Positions 34,758 to 43,492 of a DNA stretch of 64,000 bases are shown in pieces. The position numbers and the translations under genes were made by a program. How positions within the stretch are numbered: the stretch's first letter is position 1; the number at the start of each line of letters is the position of its first letter. Below the pieces are notes generated by a model that was not told the origin of the DNA, ran no database searches, and worked only from the letters and a program-made list of their open reading frames with translations. Source of the DNA: JBHJGM01 sp964405825 (GTDB lineage: Bacteria; Verrucomicrobiota; Verrucomicrobiia; Opitutales; JBHJGM01). The stretch is from positions 62,001 through 126,000 of the forward strand of contig CAYOPI010000001.1 in the NCBI GenBank assembly GCA_964405825.1, given 5' to 3'.

Positions 34758-35419
34758 CGGATCATGGTGGAGCCTTCGGCGATGGCGGGTTCCAGGTCAC
34801 CGGTCATGCCCATGGAGAGTTCGGGCAGGGCGACCGAAAAGCGTGCCTGCAGGCAGTCGCGCGTCTCACGAAGCCGGGCAAAAGCGCGCCGGGCAATGTC
34901 GAGGTCCTCGTCCAGCGGGGCAATCGTCATGAGGCCCTCAACGGTCACATGCTCGAGCTTGAGCGCGGCTTCGAGGAGGCCCGGGCAGTCTTCGCAGCGG
35001 ACCCCGTACTTGGCCGGATCCTCGCCCGCATTGACCTGCAACAGAATCGGCAAAACGCGCCCACACTCCCCTGCCGCCGCGTCCAGGCGCCGCAGCAGCT
35101 TCTCGGAATCCACCGTCTGCACCCTCGCAAAACGCTCGGCGGCGAGCTTGGCCTTGTTGGATTGCAGGTGCCCGATCAGTTCAAACTCGACATTGTTAGC
35201 ACCAAGTGCATCCATTTTAACCGCTGCTTCCTGAACACGGTTCTCCCCAACGCGTCCCAGTCCCGCCCGCAACGCCCATTCGACGGCGTCGCTTGGGTGA
35301 TTCTTTGTCACCGGCAGCAGGCAAACGGAGTCCATCGCCCTCCCAGCCGCATCACAGGCGGCTGCCATCCTTGAGCGCAGCTTATCAAGGTTTTCCGAAA
35401 AATGAGCTTCGCTAAACAT
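34724..35419 (-). CDS. yggS: YggS family pyridoxal phosphate-binding protein
   Basis: 231 residues, normal length. The cofactor lysine is K39 in LLPVTKNHP; other blocks are GLGRVGENRVQEA, FELIGHLQSNKAK, EGLMTIAP and the C-terminal LSMGMTGDLEPAIAEGSTM. Members buffer vitamin B6 and influence amino and keto acid pools rather than catalysing a known reaction. It is divergent from a LysR regulator. Its last codons form one of the 41-base repeats; the gene remains intact. Confidence 0.93.
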   Translation of the reverse strand: MFSEAHFSENLDKLRSRMAAACDAAGRAMDSVCLLPVTKNHPSDAVEWALRAGLGRVGENRVQEAAVKMDALGANNVEFELIGHLQSNKAKLAAERFARVQTVDSEKLLRRLDAAAGECGRVLPILLQVNAGEDPAKYGVRCEDCPGLLEAALKLEHVTVEGLMTIAPLDEDLDIARRAFARLRETRDCLQARFSVALPELSMGMTGDLEPAIAEGSTMIRVGTALFGERG

Positions 35420-35496
35420 TTTCCTTGCTCCCGCGATTAGAAATTCTGAAACTACTCCAAGAAAACGATAAGCTGATTTTATGAACCTTCCTGGCC

Positions 35497-36411
35497 ATGC
35501 ATATTGAAAATTTCAAAATCTTTTCGGATCTGGTGGAGAGCCAGAGTTTTTCGCGGGCGGCCAAACTCAACGGGATCACCCAGTCGGCCGTCAGCCAGCA
35601 GCTGCGGGCCATGGAAAAGCACTTCAACGTGCTCATTGTCGACCGCAGCCAGAAGCAATTTCGCCTGACGCGCGAGGGCAGCAAACTCTATGACTCGGCC
35701 AAGGAAGTCCTGCATCTGTACGAGAAGCTGGTCAGCGAGTTGCAGGAGATGAAGAAGGTCATCAGCGGCACGATTCATATCTCGACCATTTACAGTATCG
35801 GCCTGCACGAGTTGCCCGCCTACGTGAAGGAGTTCCTCCAGGAGTTCCCGTCGGTCAACTGCCGTGTGGAGTACCGCCGGTCCAATCTGGTCTACGAGGA
35901 CGTGCTGCACAACGCCGTCGATCTGGGCCTGGTGGCCTACCCGCTGAAGATGCGCCAGCTGGAGATCATCCCCTTCCAGGAAGACCTCATGATGGTCATC
36001 TGCTCGCCCAACCACCGCTTCGCCAAGCGCAAGCACATCTCCCTGCAGGAGCTTAAGGAGGAGAAGATCATCGGCTTCGACCAGGACATTCCCACCCGCA
36101 AGGCGACCGACCAGCTCTTCAAGGAAGCCAAGCTCGACATCGAACCGGTGATGGAGTTCGACAACATCGAGACGGTAAAGCGTGCGGTGGAAATCGACGC
36201 CGGGCTCGCTCTGGTGCCGCAGACCACTGTGCTCAACGAGGTGCGCCAGGGGCTGATCTCCGCGGTCAAGCTCGAGGGCAAGCGGATCACGCGTCCGCTG
36301 GCCATCATTCACCGCAAGGGCCGCGTCCTGACGCCGGCGATGAAGAAGTTCATCCACCTGCTCACGACCAAGGACCTGATGAAGGTCATGGAAAAGGACG
36401 AGGCGGCCTAG
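35497..36411 (+). CDS. LysR-family transcriptional regulator
   Basis: 304 residues. The N-terminal winged helix-turn-helix is intact: FKIFSDLVESQSFSRAAKL followed by GITQSAVSQQLRAMEKHF. The effector domain (IHISTIYSIGLHELPAYVKE, then DLGLVAYPL) is of the LysR substrate-binding type, and IPTRKATDQLFKE is reminiscent of CysB/CbbR-like members. It is divergent from yggS with 77 bases between starts and converges with rsgA. Target and effector unknown. Confidence 0.92.
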   Translation: MHIENFKIFSDLVESQSFSRAAKLNGITQSAVSQQLRAMEKHFNVLIVDRSQKQFRLTREGSKLYDSAKEVLHLYEKLVSELQEMKKVISGTIHISTIYSIGLHELPAYVKEFLQEFPSVNCRVEYRRSNLVYEDVLHNAVDLGLVAYPLKMRQLEIIPFQEDLMMVICSPNHRFAKRKHISLQELKEEKIIGFDQDIPTRKATDQLFKEAKLDIEPVMEFDNIETVKRAVEIDAGLALVPQTTVLNEVRQGLISAVKLEGKRITRPLAIIHRKGRVLTPAMKKFIHLLTTKDLMKVMEKDEAA

Positions 36412-36414
36412 TCT

Positions 36415-37476
36415 CTAGAGCCTCTCTTCGTCGTCCGCCTGCAGCGAGAGCGACTCCTTCCGGGCCCGCACCTTTCCGCGGGCCCTTTGTTTTTCGCGCC
36501 GCTCAAAACGCTTCGCCGCGTTCTCGACTTCAGCGCGCAGCTCAAAGTAATGGGCCAAGCGACGTTCGGAAAGCGCGCCGGACTCCAGCGCCTCGCGCAC
36601 CGCGCAGCCGGGCTCCCCCTGATGCGAGCAGTTGGAAAACCGGCACCGCCCGCAGGTCTCGACCACATCGGCGAAGACCCGCTCAAAGGCCTCAAGGTTG
36701 CCCACAAGCTGAATCTCGCGCAGACCCGGCGTGTCGATAACCACGCCGCCATCGGGCAAAGGCAGCAGTTCGCGCCAGGTGGTGGTGTGCCGACCGCGGT
36801 GATCGGCCTCCCGGATGGCCCCCGTCTGCAGGGACTCCGCGCCCAGCAGGCGGTTGATCAACGTGCTCTTGCCCATGCCCGAGGAACCCAGAAAAGCCGC
36901 CGTCTGACCGGGCCCGATGAGCGCCCGCACGGCCTCGACGCCTTCGCCCGTTTCCGCACGCAGGCCCAGAACGGGCCGCCCCGTTGCCACCGTGCGCATC
37001 TGCGCGAGCAACGCCTCGGGGTCATCGGTCAGGTCTGTCTTGTTGAGCAGCAGAGCGGCCTCGGTCCCGCTGGCCTCGGCCAGCACGAGGAAGCGCTCCA
37101 GGCGGTTGAGGCGAAAGTCGCGGTCGGGCGTAGTCAGGATGAAAGCAATATCGACGTTGGCGGCGACGGGCTGGTTGGTGGCGCGCTTGCCGGCGGACTG
37201 ACGCAGGAAAAGACTGCGGCGCTCCAGGATGCGGTCCACCACTGGCAGGCCTTCGTCGGCGGGCTGATAAAGCACCCAATCCCCTACGATAGCCGGGGAA
37301 GTGCCACGCTGGTGCAGGTGACCGGCAACGGTGGCGGTGAGCGTGCCGTCCTCGGCGGCGAGGGTACAGTCGTGCCGGTTCTGGCGGGTTACGCGGGCGG
37401 GTCGGAGCCCCGCTTCGAGGCCGGTCCGCGCTTGCTGGGCGCGTTGGGTGGACCAGCCCAGGGCGGCCAGCTTCAT
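36415..37476 (-). CDS. rsgA: Ribosome small subunit-dependent GTPase A
   Basis: 353 residues with circularly permuted GTPase motifs: G4 LLNKTDL precedes G1 GSSGMGKST and G3 DTPGLREI. An N-terminal OB-fold and a C-terminal zinc knuckle (CGRCRFSNCSH...C) complete the family layout. It assists late 30S subunit maturation. A basic tail (RREKQRARGKVRARK) ends the protein. It lies 4 bases downstream of the STAS gene, forming a three-gene unit with the regulatory phosphatase. Confidence 0.96.
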   Translation of the reverse strand: MKLAALGWSTQRAQQARTGLEAGLRPARVTRQNRHDCTLAAEDGTLTATVAGHLHQRGTSPAIVGDWVLYQPADEGLPVVDRILERRSLFLRQSAGKRATNQPVAANVDIAFILTTPDRDFRLNRLERFLVLAEASGTEAALLLNKTDLTDDPEALLAQMRTVATGRPVLGLRAETGEGVEAVRALIGPGQTAAFLGSSGMGKSTLINRLLGAESLQTGAIREADHRGRHTTTWRELLPLPDGGVVIDTPGLREIQLVGNLEAFERVFADVVETCGRCRFSNCSHQGEPGCAVREALESGALSERRLAHYFELRAEVENAAKRFERREKQRARGKVRARKESLSLQADDEERL

Positions 37477-37480
37477 GGTT

Positions 37481-37813
37481 TCAGCGGCGCCGGCGATCCT
37501 TCAGCTGCACGCTGGCGATGGCGTCGAGATGACTCAGCCGGAACAGACGCTCGATCGACCGGCTGCTGATTTCCAGGGTGACGTCGGCGCCGTCGGCCTT
37601 GGCCTTCTTGATGACAGCCAGGAGGGCATTCAGGCCCATCGAATCGATCATGCGCGCCGAGCGCAGGTCGATGGTCAGCTGCGAGCAGACCGGGCGCTGC
37701 GCGATCTCCTCGGCCAGCGCGCCCACGCGCTCCTCGGCGTTGGTGCTGAGAATGTCGCCCTTGACGCGCAATAGACAGCCGTCGGGCTCAGGTTGGACAG
37801 CTTGAGCAGCCAT
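37481..37813 (-). CDS. STAS-domain anti-sigma factor antagonist
   Basis: 110 residues, a single STAS domain. The phosphorylatable serine is S58 in MIDSMGLNALL, as in SpoIIAA/RsbV proteins. It lies 27 bases after a gene combining receiver, PP2C phosphatase and kinase-like ATPase domains, so this is probably the protein phosphorylated and dephosphorylated by that neighbour. No sigma-B-type factor is adjacent, so the switch output is unknown. Confidence 0.9.
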   Translation of the reverse strand: MAAQAVQPEPDGCLLRVKGDILSTNAEERVGALAEEIAQRPVCSQLTIDLRSARMIDSMGLNALLAVIKKAKADGADVTLEISSRSIERLFRLSHLDAIASVQLKDRRRR

Positions 37814-37840
37814 GTAATCGGAAGTGAGTTTCGGGAGAAA

Positions 37841-39448
37841 TTAGCCTAGCCGAAACTCGAAAATGACAGTCGAACCGTTATTGGCAACCTCCGATCGGTC
37901 GCTGAGCTGACGAATGATCGTCAGGCCCAGCTGGGCGCCGTCGAGCTTGGGCAGGCGTCCGATGCGGTGCTCGAGGTCAAAGCTGTGCCCGTGGCCGGGG
38001 TCGGAGACACGCCCGACCAGTTGCCCGGTCTGCTCGTTGTAGGTCACGGTAAAGTCGACCAGCTTCTCGGGCGAACGCTCGCAGCCGTGAATCAGGCCGT
38101 TGAGAACGGCTTCGCGGCAACACAGCAGAAAGTCGTAGACGCGGTCATCGGCGGTCTTGGGCAGGGCAAACTGCAGGCTGCGGCGCCAGATGTTCTGGAA
38201 GCGATCAATGGCGTCGGCCTCGGACCCCGCGTACTGCTCGTTGAGCACGGGACGCCAGTCGGCCGAAGCCCCCGCCTCCGACGCTTCGAAGTCTAAACTC
38301 ATGATCAGAATGTCGTCTTGCGCCTGGGCCAGCCGTTGGGCCCGTGTTTCCCCGGATTGGCGAAGGAGCGCGTCCGCCAGCGCAGCCGCCCCCACTCCCT
38401 GATAAGCGGCATACTCGTGCAGCCCGTCCGTGCAAACATAAACACGGGCCAGCCCCTTCAGGGACACGCGCTCAGGCGAAAAGGTCCAGTCCTCGAACCA
38501 GCCCAGGGGCGGGTGGCCGCGTCCGCTGCGCTGCAGGGTACCATCGGCACCGACCAGCCACAGCGGGGGAAAGCCGCAGTTAAGCAATTCCAGGCAGCCG
38601 TCTTCGGGCTCCACCCGCGCCGCGCAGATCGAAAGTGAGGTGCCAATGGTGAAGCCCGCGGCGGCGGCTTCGGCCCTTGCCCAGTCCTCGGCCAGGGTCC
38701 GGTTGAACTGCGCCACGAGCCTTTCGAGGGGCTCACGCCGGTCGAGCTGCCCCCGGGCCATCCCCTGGAAGTAGGCCGACACAAAGCCCGCCCGCAGATC
38801 GTGACCCGAGACATCGCCGACGAGCCAGGTCAGCGCGTTGGGGTCGTCGGCATCAGGCAGGACGTTGATGAAATCGCCGCCCACCTCATGGCGCGGATGG
38901 AAGGCCAGGCGCAGCCGTCCGCCCAGGGCGTCCTCGTCGATGTGCTGAAAGAGGTGGTTGACCCGGGCGGTGTCGCGCACCTGCTGCTGGGTCTGGTTAA
39001 GTTGGCGCAGGCGGGCGGTCTCGGCGATGGCGCGCCGGAGGGCGGCGTCGAGTTCCTTGAGCGGGACAGGCTTTTCCAGAAAGTCGATCGCCCCGCCACG
39101 CAGCGACTGCCGGATGACCGCGCGCTCCCTCTCAGCGGTGATCAGAATGGTTGCCGGAACCCCCGGCAGCGAACGCAGCCAACGCAGCAAATCCAGCCCG
39201 CTCTCGCCCGGCATGCGGTAGTCGGTCAGGACGCAGGCGAAGTGCTCGACCCCCTCGGCCTCAATGCAGGCGCGGGCCTCCTCCGCCGAGTGCACCACGG
39301 TCGCCCGGCCGTCGAGCGCTTCTACCCGTTTGCCGTACAAGGTGGCGTTGAAAACGTCGTCGTCCACCACCAGCACGCGGGGCGCCTCTGGATGGGGGCC
39401 CGGTGCGTCGGTGCAATCCTCGCGGGCTGACCTGGTCGAACGCGGCAT
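37841..39448 (-). CDS. Receiver-PP2C phosphatase-HATPase partner-switching regulator
   Basis: 535 residues in three parts. Residues about 23-140 are a response-regulator receiver with acceptor D76 (LTDYRMPGESG). Residues 180-370 are a SpoIIE/RsbU-type PP2C phosphatase (FHPRHEVGGDF, GDVSGHD, CTDGLHEY). Residues 400-535 are an RsbW/SpoIIAB-like ATPase (CREAVLNGLIHG and a closing SDPGHGHSF). It should control phosphorylation of the downstream STAS protein in response to an unlinked sensor kinase. Combining phosphatase and kinase in one chain is less common than separate genes. Confidence 0.92.
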   Translation of the reverse strand: MPRSTRSAREDCTDAPGPHPEAPRVLVVDDDVFNATLYGKRVEALDGRATVVHSAEEARACIEAEGVEHFACVLTDYRMPGESGLDLLRWLRSLPGVPATILITAERERAVIRQSLRGGAIDFLEKPVPLKELDAALRRAIAETARLRQLNQTQQQVRDTARVNHLFQHIDEDALGGRLRLAFHPRHEVGGDFINVLPDADDPNALTWLVGDVSGHDLRAGFVSAYFQGMARGQLDRREPLERLVAQFNRTLAEDWARAEAAAAGFTIGTSLSICAARVEPEDGCLELLNCGFPPLWLVGADGTLQRSGRGHPPLGWFEDWTFSPERVSLKGLARVYVCTDGLHEYAAYQGVGAAALADALLRQSGETRAQRLAQAQDDILIMSLDFEASEAGASADWRPVLNEQYAGSEADAIDRFQNIWRRSLQFALPKTADDRVYDFLLCCREAVLNGLIHGCERSPEKLVDFTVTYNEQTGQLVGRVSDPGHGHSFDLEHRIGRLPKLDGAQLGLTIIRQLSDRSEVANNGSTVIFEFRLG

Positions 39449-39500
39449 CTTTGTTGAACGGGTAGCCTACGGAAAGCCGCCCGCGGCTCAACCGCGCAGT

Positions 39501-40439
39501 TCAGGACGAGGGCACGGGCGTAGGCAGGCCCGGCATCCAGCGATCGGACACCGCCGACTCGCGCCGGCGCTCCTGCAGCAGGCGCTGAATGTAGCCGCCG
39601 TAGGTGCTCTTGCCGTAAGTTTCAGCCAGCGAGCGGAGAGCCTCGTCGCTGATCCAGCCCTGGCGCCAGGCGATCTCTTCCAGACAGGCGATGGCCATGC
39701 CCTGACGGTTCTGGATGACTTCCACGAACTGCGCCGCGTGCAGCAGGGCCAGTGGCGTGCCGGTGTCCATCCAGGCCGTGCCGCGCCCGAGGAACTCCAC
39801 CCTCAGCTTTTCCTGCTCCAGGTAAAGGCGGTTGAGGTCGGTGATCTCAAGTTCGCCACGGGCCGAGGGCGTCAGCGTGCGGGCCAGCTCGGGGGCCTGC
39901 TTGTCGTAGAAGTACAGGCCGGTCACGGCGTAGTTGGACTTGGGCGCGGCGGGCTTTTCCTCCAGGCCGATAGCCCTGCCGGAATCATCGAACTCGACCA
40001 CTCCGTAACGTTCGGGATCAGACACGGCATAGCCAAAGACGGTTGCGCCATCCGGGCGGGCGTCAACCCGGCTCATCTTGGGCACCAGGTCGTGGCCAAA
40101 GAAAAGGTTGTCGCCCAGAATCAGACAACTGGGCGCACCGGCGAGAAACTCCTCGGCGATGATCAGCGCCTGGGCCAACCCGTCGGGACTGGGCTGGGCG
40201 GCGTACTGCAGGTTGATCCCCAATTGGCTGCCGTCGGCAAAGAGCCGCTCAAAGAGTGGCAGGTCGCGCGGGGTGGAAATCAGCAGGACGTCGCGGATGC
40301 CTGTGAGCATCAGGACCGAAAGCGGGTAGTAGACCAGCGGCTTGTCGTAGATGGGCAGCAGCTGCTTGCATACGGCCTGCGTGCTGGGATGCAGACGTGT
40401 GCCGGAGCCGCCTGCCAGAAGGATGCCTTTGCGTTCCAT
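39501..40439 (-). CDS. rfbA: Glucose-1-phosphate thymidylyltransferase
   Basis: 312 residues. The nucleotide-binding start is GILLAGGSGTRLHPSTQ, with KQLLPIYDKPLVYYPLS and CLILGDNLFFG typical of RfbA/RmlA. It makes dTDP-glucose from glucose 1-phosphate and dTTP, the first step to dTDP-L-rhamnose. It is last in the minus-strand polysaccharide operon, 66 bases after rfbB. Confidence 0.95.
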   Translation of the reverse strand: MERKGILLAGGSGTRLHPSTQAVCKQLLPIYDKPLVYYPLSVLMLTGIRDVLLISTPRDLPLFERLFADGSQLGINLQYAAQPSPDGLAQALIIAEEFLAGAPSCLILGDNLFFGHDLVPKMSRVDARPDGATVFGYAVSDPERYGVVEFDDSGRAIGLEEKPAAPKSNYAVTGLYFYDKQAPELARTLTPSARGELEITDLNRLYLEQEKLRVEFLGRGTAWMDTGTPLALLHAAQFVEVIQNRQGMAIACLEEIAWRQGWISDEALRSLAETYGKSTYGGYIQRLLQERRRESAVSDRWMPGLPTPVPSS

Positions 40440-40505
40440 GGGTCGAGCCTGAGTTCCTTAGAATCGGACGATGAATCCTTGAAGCAAGGCTGGGCTCTTG
40501 CGGGG

Positions 40506-41690
40506 TCAGGCTTGTTGTCGCGTAATGGATGGCACTACCCCGGCCCCGAGCACGCCTCGCGGACTGTTGCCTCCGGCCCCGGCGATCCGGTGCGCTGCAC
40601 CCTCCTCACCGCCTTGGGGGTCGGGTGCGGCCTGCACCTGCCCGTGGCGCTGGAGCGCGCCGCCGCCATCGTTGAGAATGTCCTCCCACCAGCTGCGGTT
40701 CGCCAGGTACCAGTCCACCGTTGCCCGCAGACCATCTTCCAGCGCGGTCGCCGGTTTCCAGCCCAGATCGTGCTCAAGGCGCCGGGCGTCCACGGCGTAG
40801 CGCAGATCGTGACCGGGGCGATCCTTGACGAACTGGATCAGCGAGGTGTGGTCGAAGCCGTCGCCGATCTTTTCGTTGAGGATCTGCAACAGCGCGGTGA
40901 CCAGCTCGATGTTCTGGCGCTCGCAGTCACCGCCGATGTTGTAGCGCGCGCCTGGTTCGGCGCGGGTGGCGATCGTGTACAAGGCACTGGCATGGTCGTC
41001 GACATAGAGCCAGTCGCGCACGTTGGTGCCCTGGCCATAAATGGGTACGCGCTGCCGGCGCAGCGCGCTGATGATGACCACCGGCATCAGCTTTTCGGGA
41101 AACTGGTAGGGCCCGTAGTTGTTGGAGCAGTTGGTGATCAGAACGGGCAGCCCGTAGGTGCGGCCCCAGGCGCGCACGAGCAGATCGGCCCCGGCCTTCG
41201 AGGCGGCGTAGGGCGAGTTGGGCTGGTAGGGGGAGTCCTCGGTGAAGATGCCCTCGGGCCCGAGCGCGCCAAAAACCTCGTCGGTGGAAATGTGGACGAA
41301 GCGGAAGGGATGCTCCGGGGGCGACTTGGCCAGGTACCGACGTGAGGCTTCCAGCAGGGCGTGCGTGCCGCCGAGGTTCGTGTCGATGAAGGGCTTGCTG
41401 CTGTCGATCGAGCGGTCCACGTGCGACTCGGCCGCCATGTGGATGATGGTGTCGATCTGTTCGCTGGCCAGCAGTTGCTCCACCGCGGGCCCGTCGCAGA
41501 TATCCATCTGGACAAAGCGGTAGCGGTCGGCACAGGCACGCTCCACCGCGGCCAGGTTCTGGCGCGTGCCGGCGTAGGAGAGTTTGTCCAGATTGACCAC
41601 GCGCCCGGTGAACGCGTCGTGGCGAAACAGGTGGTGGATGAAGTTGGTGCCGATGAAACCGCACCCACCCGTTACGAGGCAATTTTTCAT
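40506..41690 (-). CDS. rfbB: dTDP-glucose 4,6-dehydratase
   Basis: 394 residues from the ATG at 41690, where the Rossmann motif VTGGCGFIGTNF follows directly. Catalytic blocks are HMAAESHVDRSI, HISTDEVFGALG and SPYAASKAGAD (Tyr and Lys); NCSNNYGPYQFPEKLMP is also diagnostic. It forms dTDP-4-keto-6-deoxyglucose. Usual length is about 350, so roughly 45 C-terminal residues (GGGALQRHGQVQAAPD onward) are extra, low-complexity and probably unstructured. Confidence 0.95.
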   Translation of the reverse strand: MKNCLVTGGCGFIGTNFIHHLFRHDAFTGRVVNLDKLSYAGTRQNLAAVERACADRYRFVQMDICDGPAVEQLLASEQIDTIIHMAAESHVDRSIDSSKPFIDTNLGGTHALLEASRRYLAKSPPEHPFRFVHISTDEVFGALGPEGIFTEDSPYQPNSPYAASKAGADLLVRAWGRTYGLPVLITNCSNNYGPYQFPEKLMPVVIISALRRQRVPIYGQGTNVRDWLYVDDHASALYTIATRAEPGARYNIGGDCERQNIELVTALLQILNEKIGDGFDHTSLIQFVKDRPGHDLRYAVDARRLEHDLGWKPATALEDGLRATVDWYLANRSWWEDILNDGGGALQRHGQVQAAPDPQGGEEGAAHRIAGAGGNSPRGVLGAGVVPSITRQQA

Positions 41691-41755
41691 TACAGTGATT
41701 GGTGACAGCCGGTGATCGTGGGATGGAGCCCCTGCAAGCGCAACCACGCAATTGC

Positions 41756-42310
41756 CTAGGCAAAGCGCACCTCCAGCGCATCGAGGGTCGGCCAGCGGGT
41801 GTCCTTGTCGGCGACGATGATCTCCGCCGCCGGGACCATCCATTGTACGTCCAGCTTCGGGTCGTTCCAGAGCAGCCCGCCCTCGGACTGCGGATGATAG
41901 CGCTGGTCGACTTTGTAGAGGACCTCGGTGTTGTCTTCGAGGGTGAGGTAGGCGTGGGCGAAGCCCTGGGGCACGAAGAGCTGCCATTCGTTGCCGGCCG
42001 AGAGCACTTCGGAGACGTGCTGACCGTAAGTGGGCGAGCCCGCCCGAAGGTCCACCGCCACGTCCTGCACGGCGCCCTGCAACACCCGCACCAGCTTGGC
42101 CTGGGCAAAGGGCGGTGCCTGAAAGTGAAAGCCGCGCAGCGTTCCGCGGGCGAAAGAGAGCGCCTGGTTGTCCTGAACGAAGTGGGTGGTGGGGCCGGGG
42201 CCGTGCCACTCGTGGGCCTTGAAGGTCTCGCGGAAGGCACCGCGGGCGTCTTCATGACGCCTGGGCTTGAGGCGCAAGACGCCGGACAGAGCGGTTTCGA
42301 CAACTTCCAT
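41756..42310 (-). CDS. rfbC: dTDP-4-dehydrorhamnose 3,5-epimerase
   Basis: 184 residues, the standard length. Cupin-type epimerase blocks: FVQDNQALSFARGTLRGFHF, FAQAKLVRVLQGAVQDVAVD, VPQGFAHAYLTLEDNTEVLY and LLWNDPKLDVQW. It epimerises the 4-keto-6-deoxy sugar ahead of the final reductase. The reductase gene rfbD is not next to it and was not seen in the window. The gap to the SAF-domain gene is 18 bases. Confidence 0.95.
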   Translation of the reverse strand: MEVVETALSGVLRLKPRRHEDARGAFRETFKAHEWHGPGPTTHFVQDNQALSFARGTLRGFHFQAPPFAQAKLVRVLQGAVQDVAVDLRAGSPTYGQHVSEVLSAGNEWQLFVPQGFAHAYLTLEDNTEVLYKVDQRYHPQSEGGLLWNDPKLDVQWMVPAAEIIVADKDTRWPTLDALEVRFA

Positions 42311-42328
42311 GGTGGCGCTGCAGGAGGC

Positions 42329-43492
42329 TCAGGATGGAGCCAGCGCGGTGGCCTCGATCGACTTCCAGGCGCGCAGGACCGCCGAGTCAGCGATCTCAAC
42401 GTCGTCGAAGGTGACGATGTGGCCGGGCTCAAGGTCGCGCTTGAAGGTGATGTTCTGGGCCAGGCAAATGGGCAGGTGGCCCGGGCGCCGGGTGAGGTCG
42501 ACGGTGATGCCGCGCATGAGAAAACTGCCGGCACCGCGATTGAGTCTGGTGCCCGCGGCGATCGGTTTCTTGGTCAGGGCGGCCACGCTGAAACGCGGAG
42601 CGGCGCTGTTGGTCAGCAACGGCTGGCCGGACTCGATCACCTGACGCAGGGTCTGCAGGGCTTCGAAGGCGAGCAGGCAGCAGAAGTGCTCGACCACGTA
42701 GTACGGGCCCTCGCCCATCTTCATGTTCACGAGCGCGTTCTGTTGAGCCGGATCGTGGGTGGCCACGCAGATGACCCCGTGGCCCAGGCTCTTGTCGATG
42801 ATGAAGTCGCTGACGGGCTCGCCCGTGGCTTCAGCGAGTGCGCCAAAGTGCCGGGCGGCGTGGTTGATGTCGTTGGTCTCCAGCCCGACGAGGCCCTCCT
42901 GCGCAATCCCCAGACCCAGCCCGTTGGCCACGAGGCATTGCTCGACCTGGATCTTCGTGCCGTCGGTGAAGGAGGTGATCATCTCCACGGAGTTTGCCTT
43001 CTTCTCGGCCCAGAAGTGCATCTCCTCCGGCGTCGGGTCGGGGTTGAAGAAGCCCTTCAGGTTGAGCAGCGCCTTGGGCTCGAAGCCCCACTCCAGAGCG
43101 TTGCGGTGCAGGGTGGCGATGCTGCCGGGCTGGTCGCCGGCGGCCTCACTGAGCAGGCCCTGACCGGCAAAGTGCGTCCCGACTGAAACGTGAAACTCCG
43201 GGTTGAGCGTGAGCACGGGCAAACCCCGCGAGAGCGCTTCGCCAACCACCTCAAACGCGTGAAAGGCGTCCCCGCTGCACTCGAAGACGACGTCGCAGCG
43301 GTCGAGGAAATCCGTCGTCGAGTTGGTCAGGAGGTTCGCCGCGGGGAACTCCTTCACCGTGTCCACGGCCCGGCGGGTGAGCACCGAAGACAACTGCGGC
43401 TCACCGCGGCGCAGGACCTCGGTGGCCAGATGCGTGGCGATGAAGCCACTGCCGATGATCCCCAGGCGCAGGGTGTTCAGGCCAAAACTCAT
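42329..43492 (-). CDS. NAD(P)-binding oxidoreductase with C-terminal SAF domain
   Basis: 387 residues. The N-terminus is a homoserine-dehydrogenase-like Rossmann fold (LGIIGSGFIATHLATEVL, CDVVFECSG). The C-terminus (RLNRGAGSFLMRGITVDLT, then FKRDLEPGHIVTFDDVEI) is an SAF domain, the layout of the COG4091 family. Reactions in this family are diverse. Its place between rfbC and glycosyltransferase genes, with ATGA overlap to the latter, suggests a nucleotide-sugar or glycan-linked role, but this is inference. Confidence 0.75.
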   Translation of the reverse strand: MSFGLNTLRLGIIGSGFIATHLATEVLRRGEPQLSSVLTRRAVDTVKEFPAANLLTNSTTDFLDRCDVVFECSGDAFHAFEVVGEALSRGLPVLTLNPEFHVSVGTHFAGQGLLSEAAGDQPGSIATLHRNALEWGFEPKALLNLKGFFNPDPTPEEMHFWAEKKANSVEMITSFTDGTKIQVEQCLVANGLGLGIAQEGLVGLETNDINHAARHFGALAEATGEPVSDFIIDKSLGHGVICVATHDPAQQNALVNMKMGEGPYYVVEHFCCLLAFEALQTLRQVIESGQPLLTNSAAPRFSVAALTKKPIAAGTRLNRGAGSFLMRGITVDLTRRPGHLPICLAQNITFKRDLEPGHIVTFDDVEIADSAVLRAWKSIEATALAPS

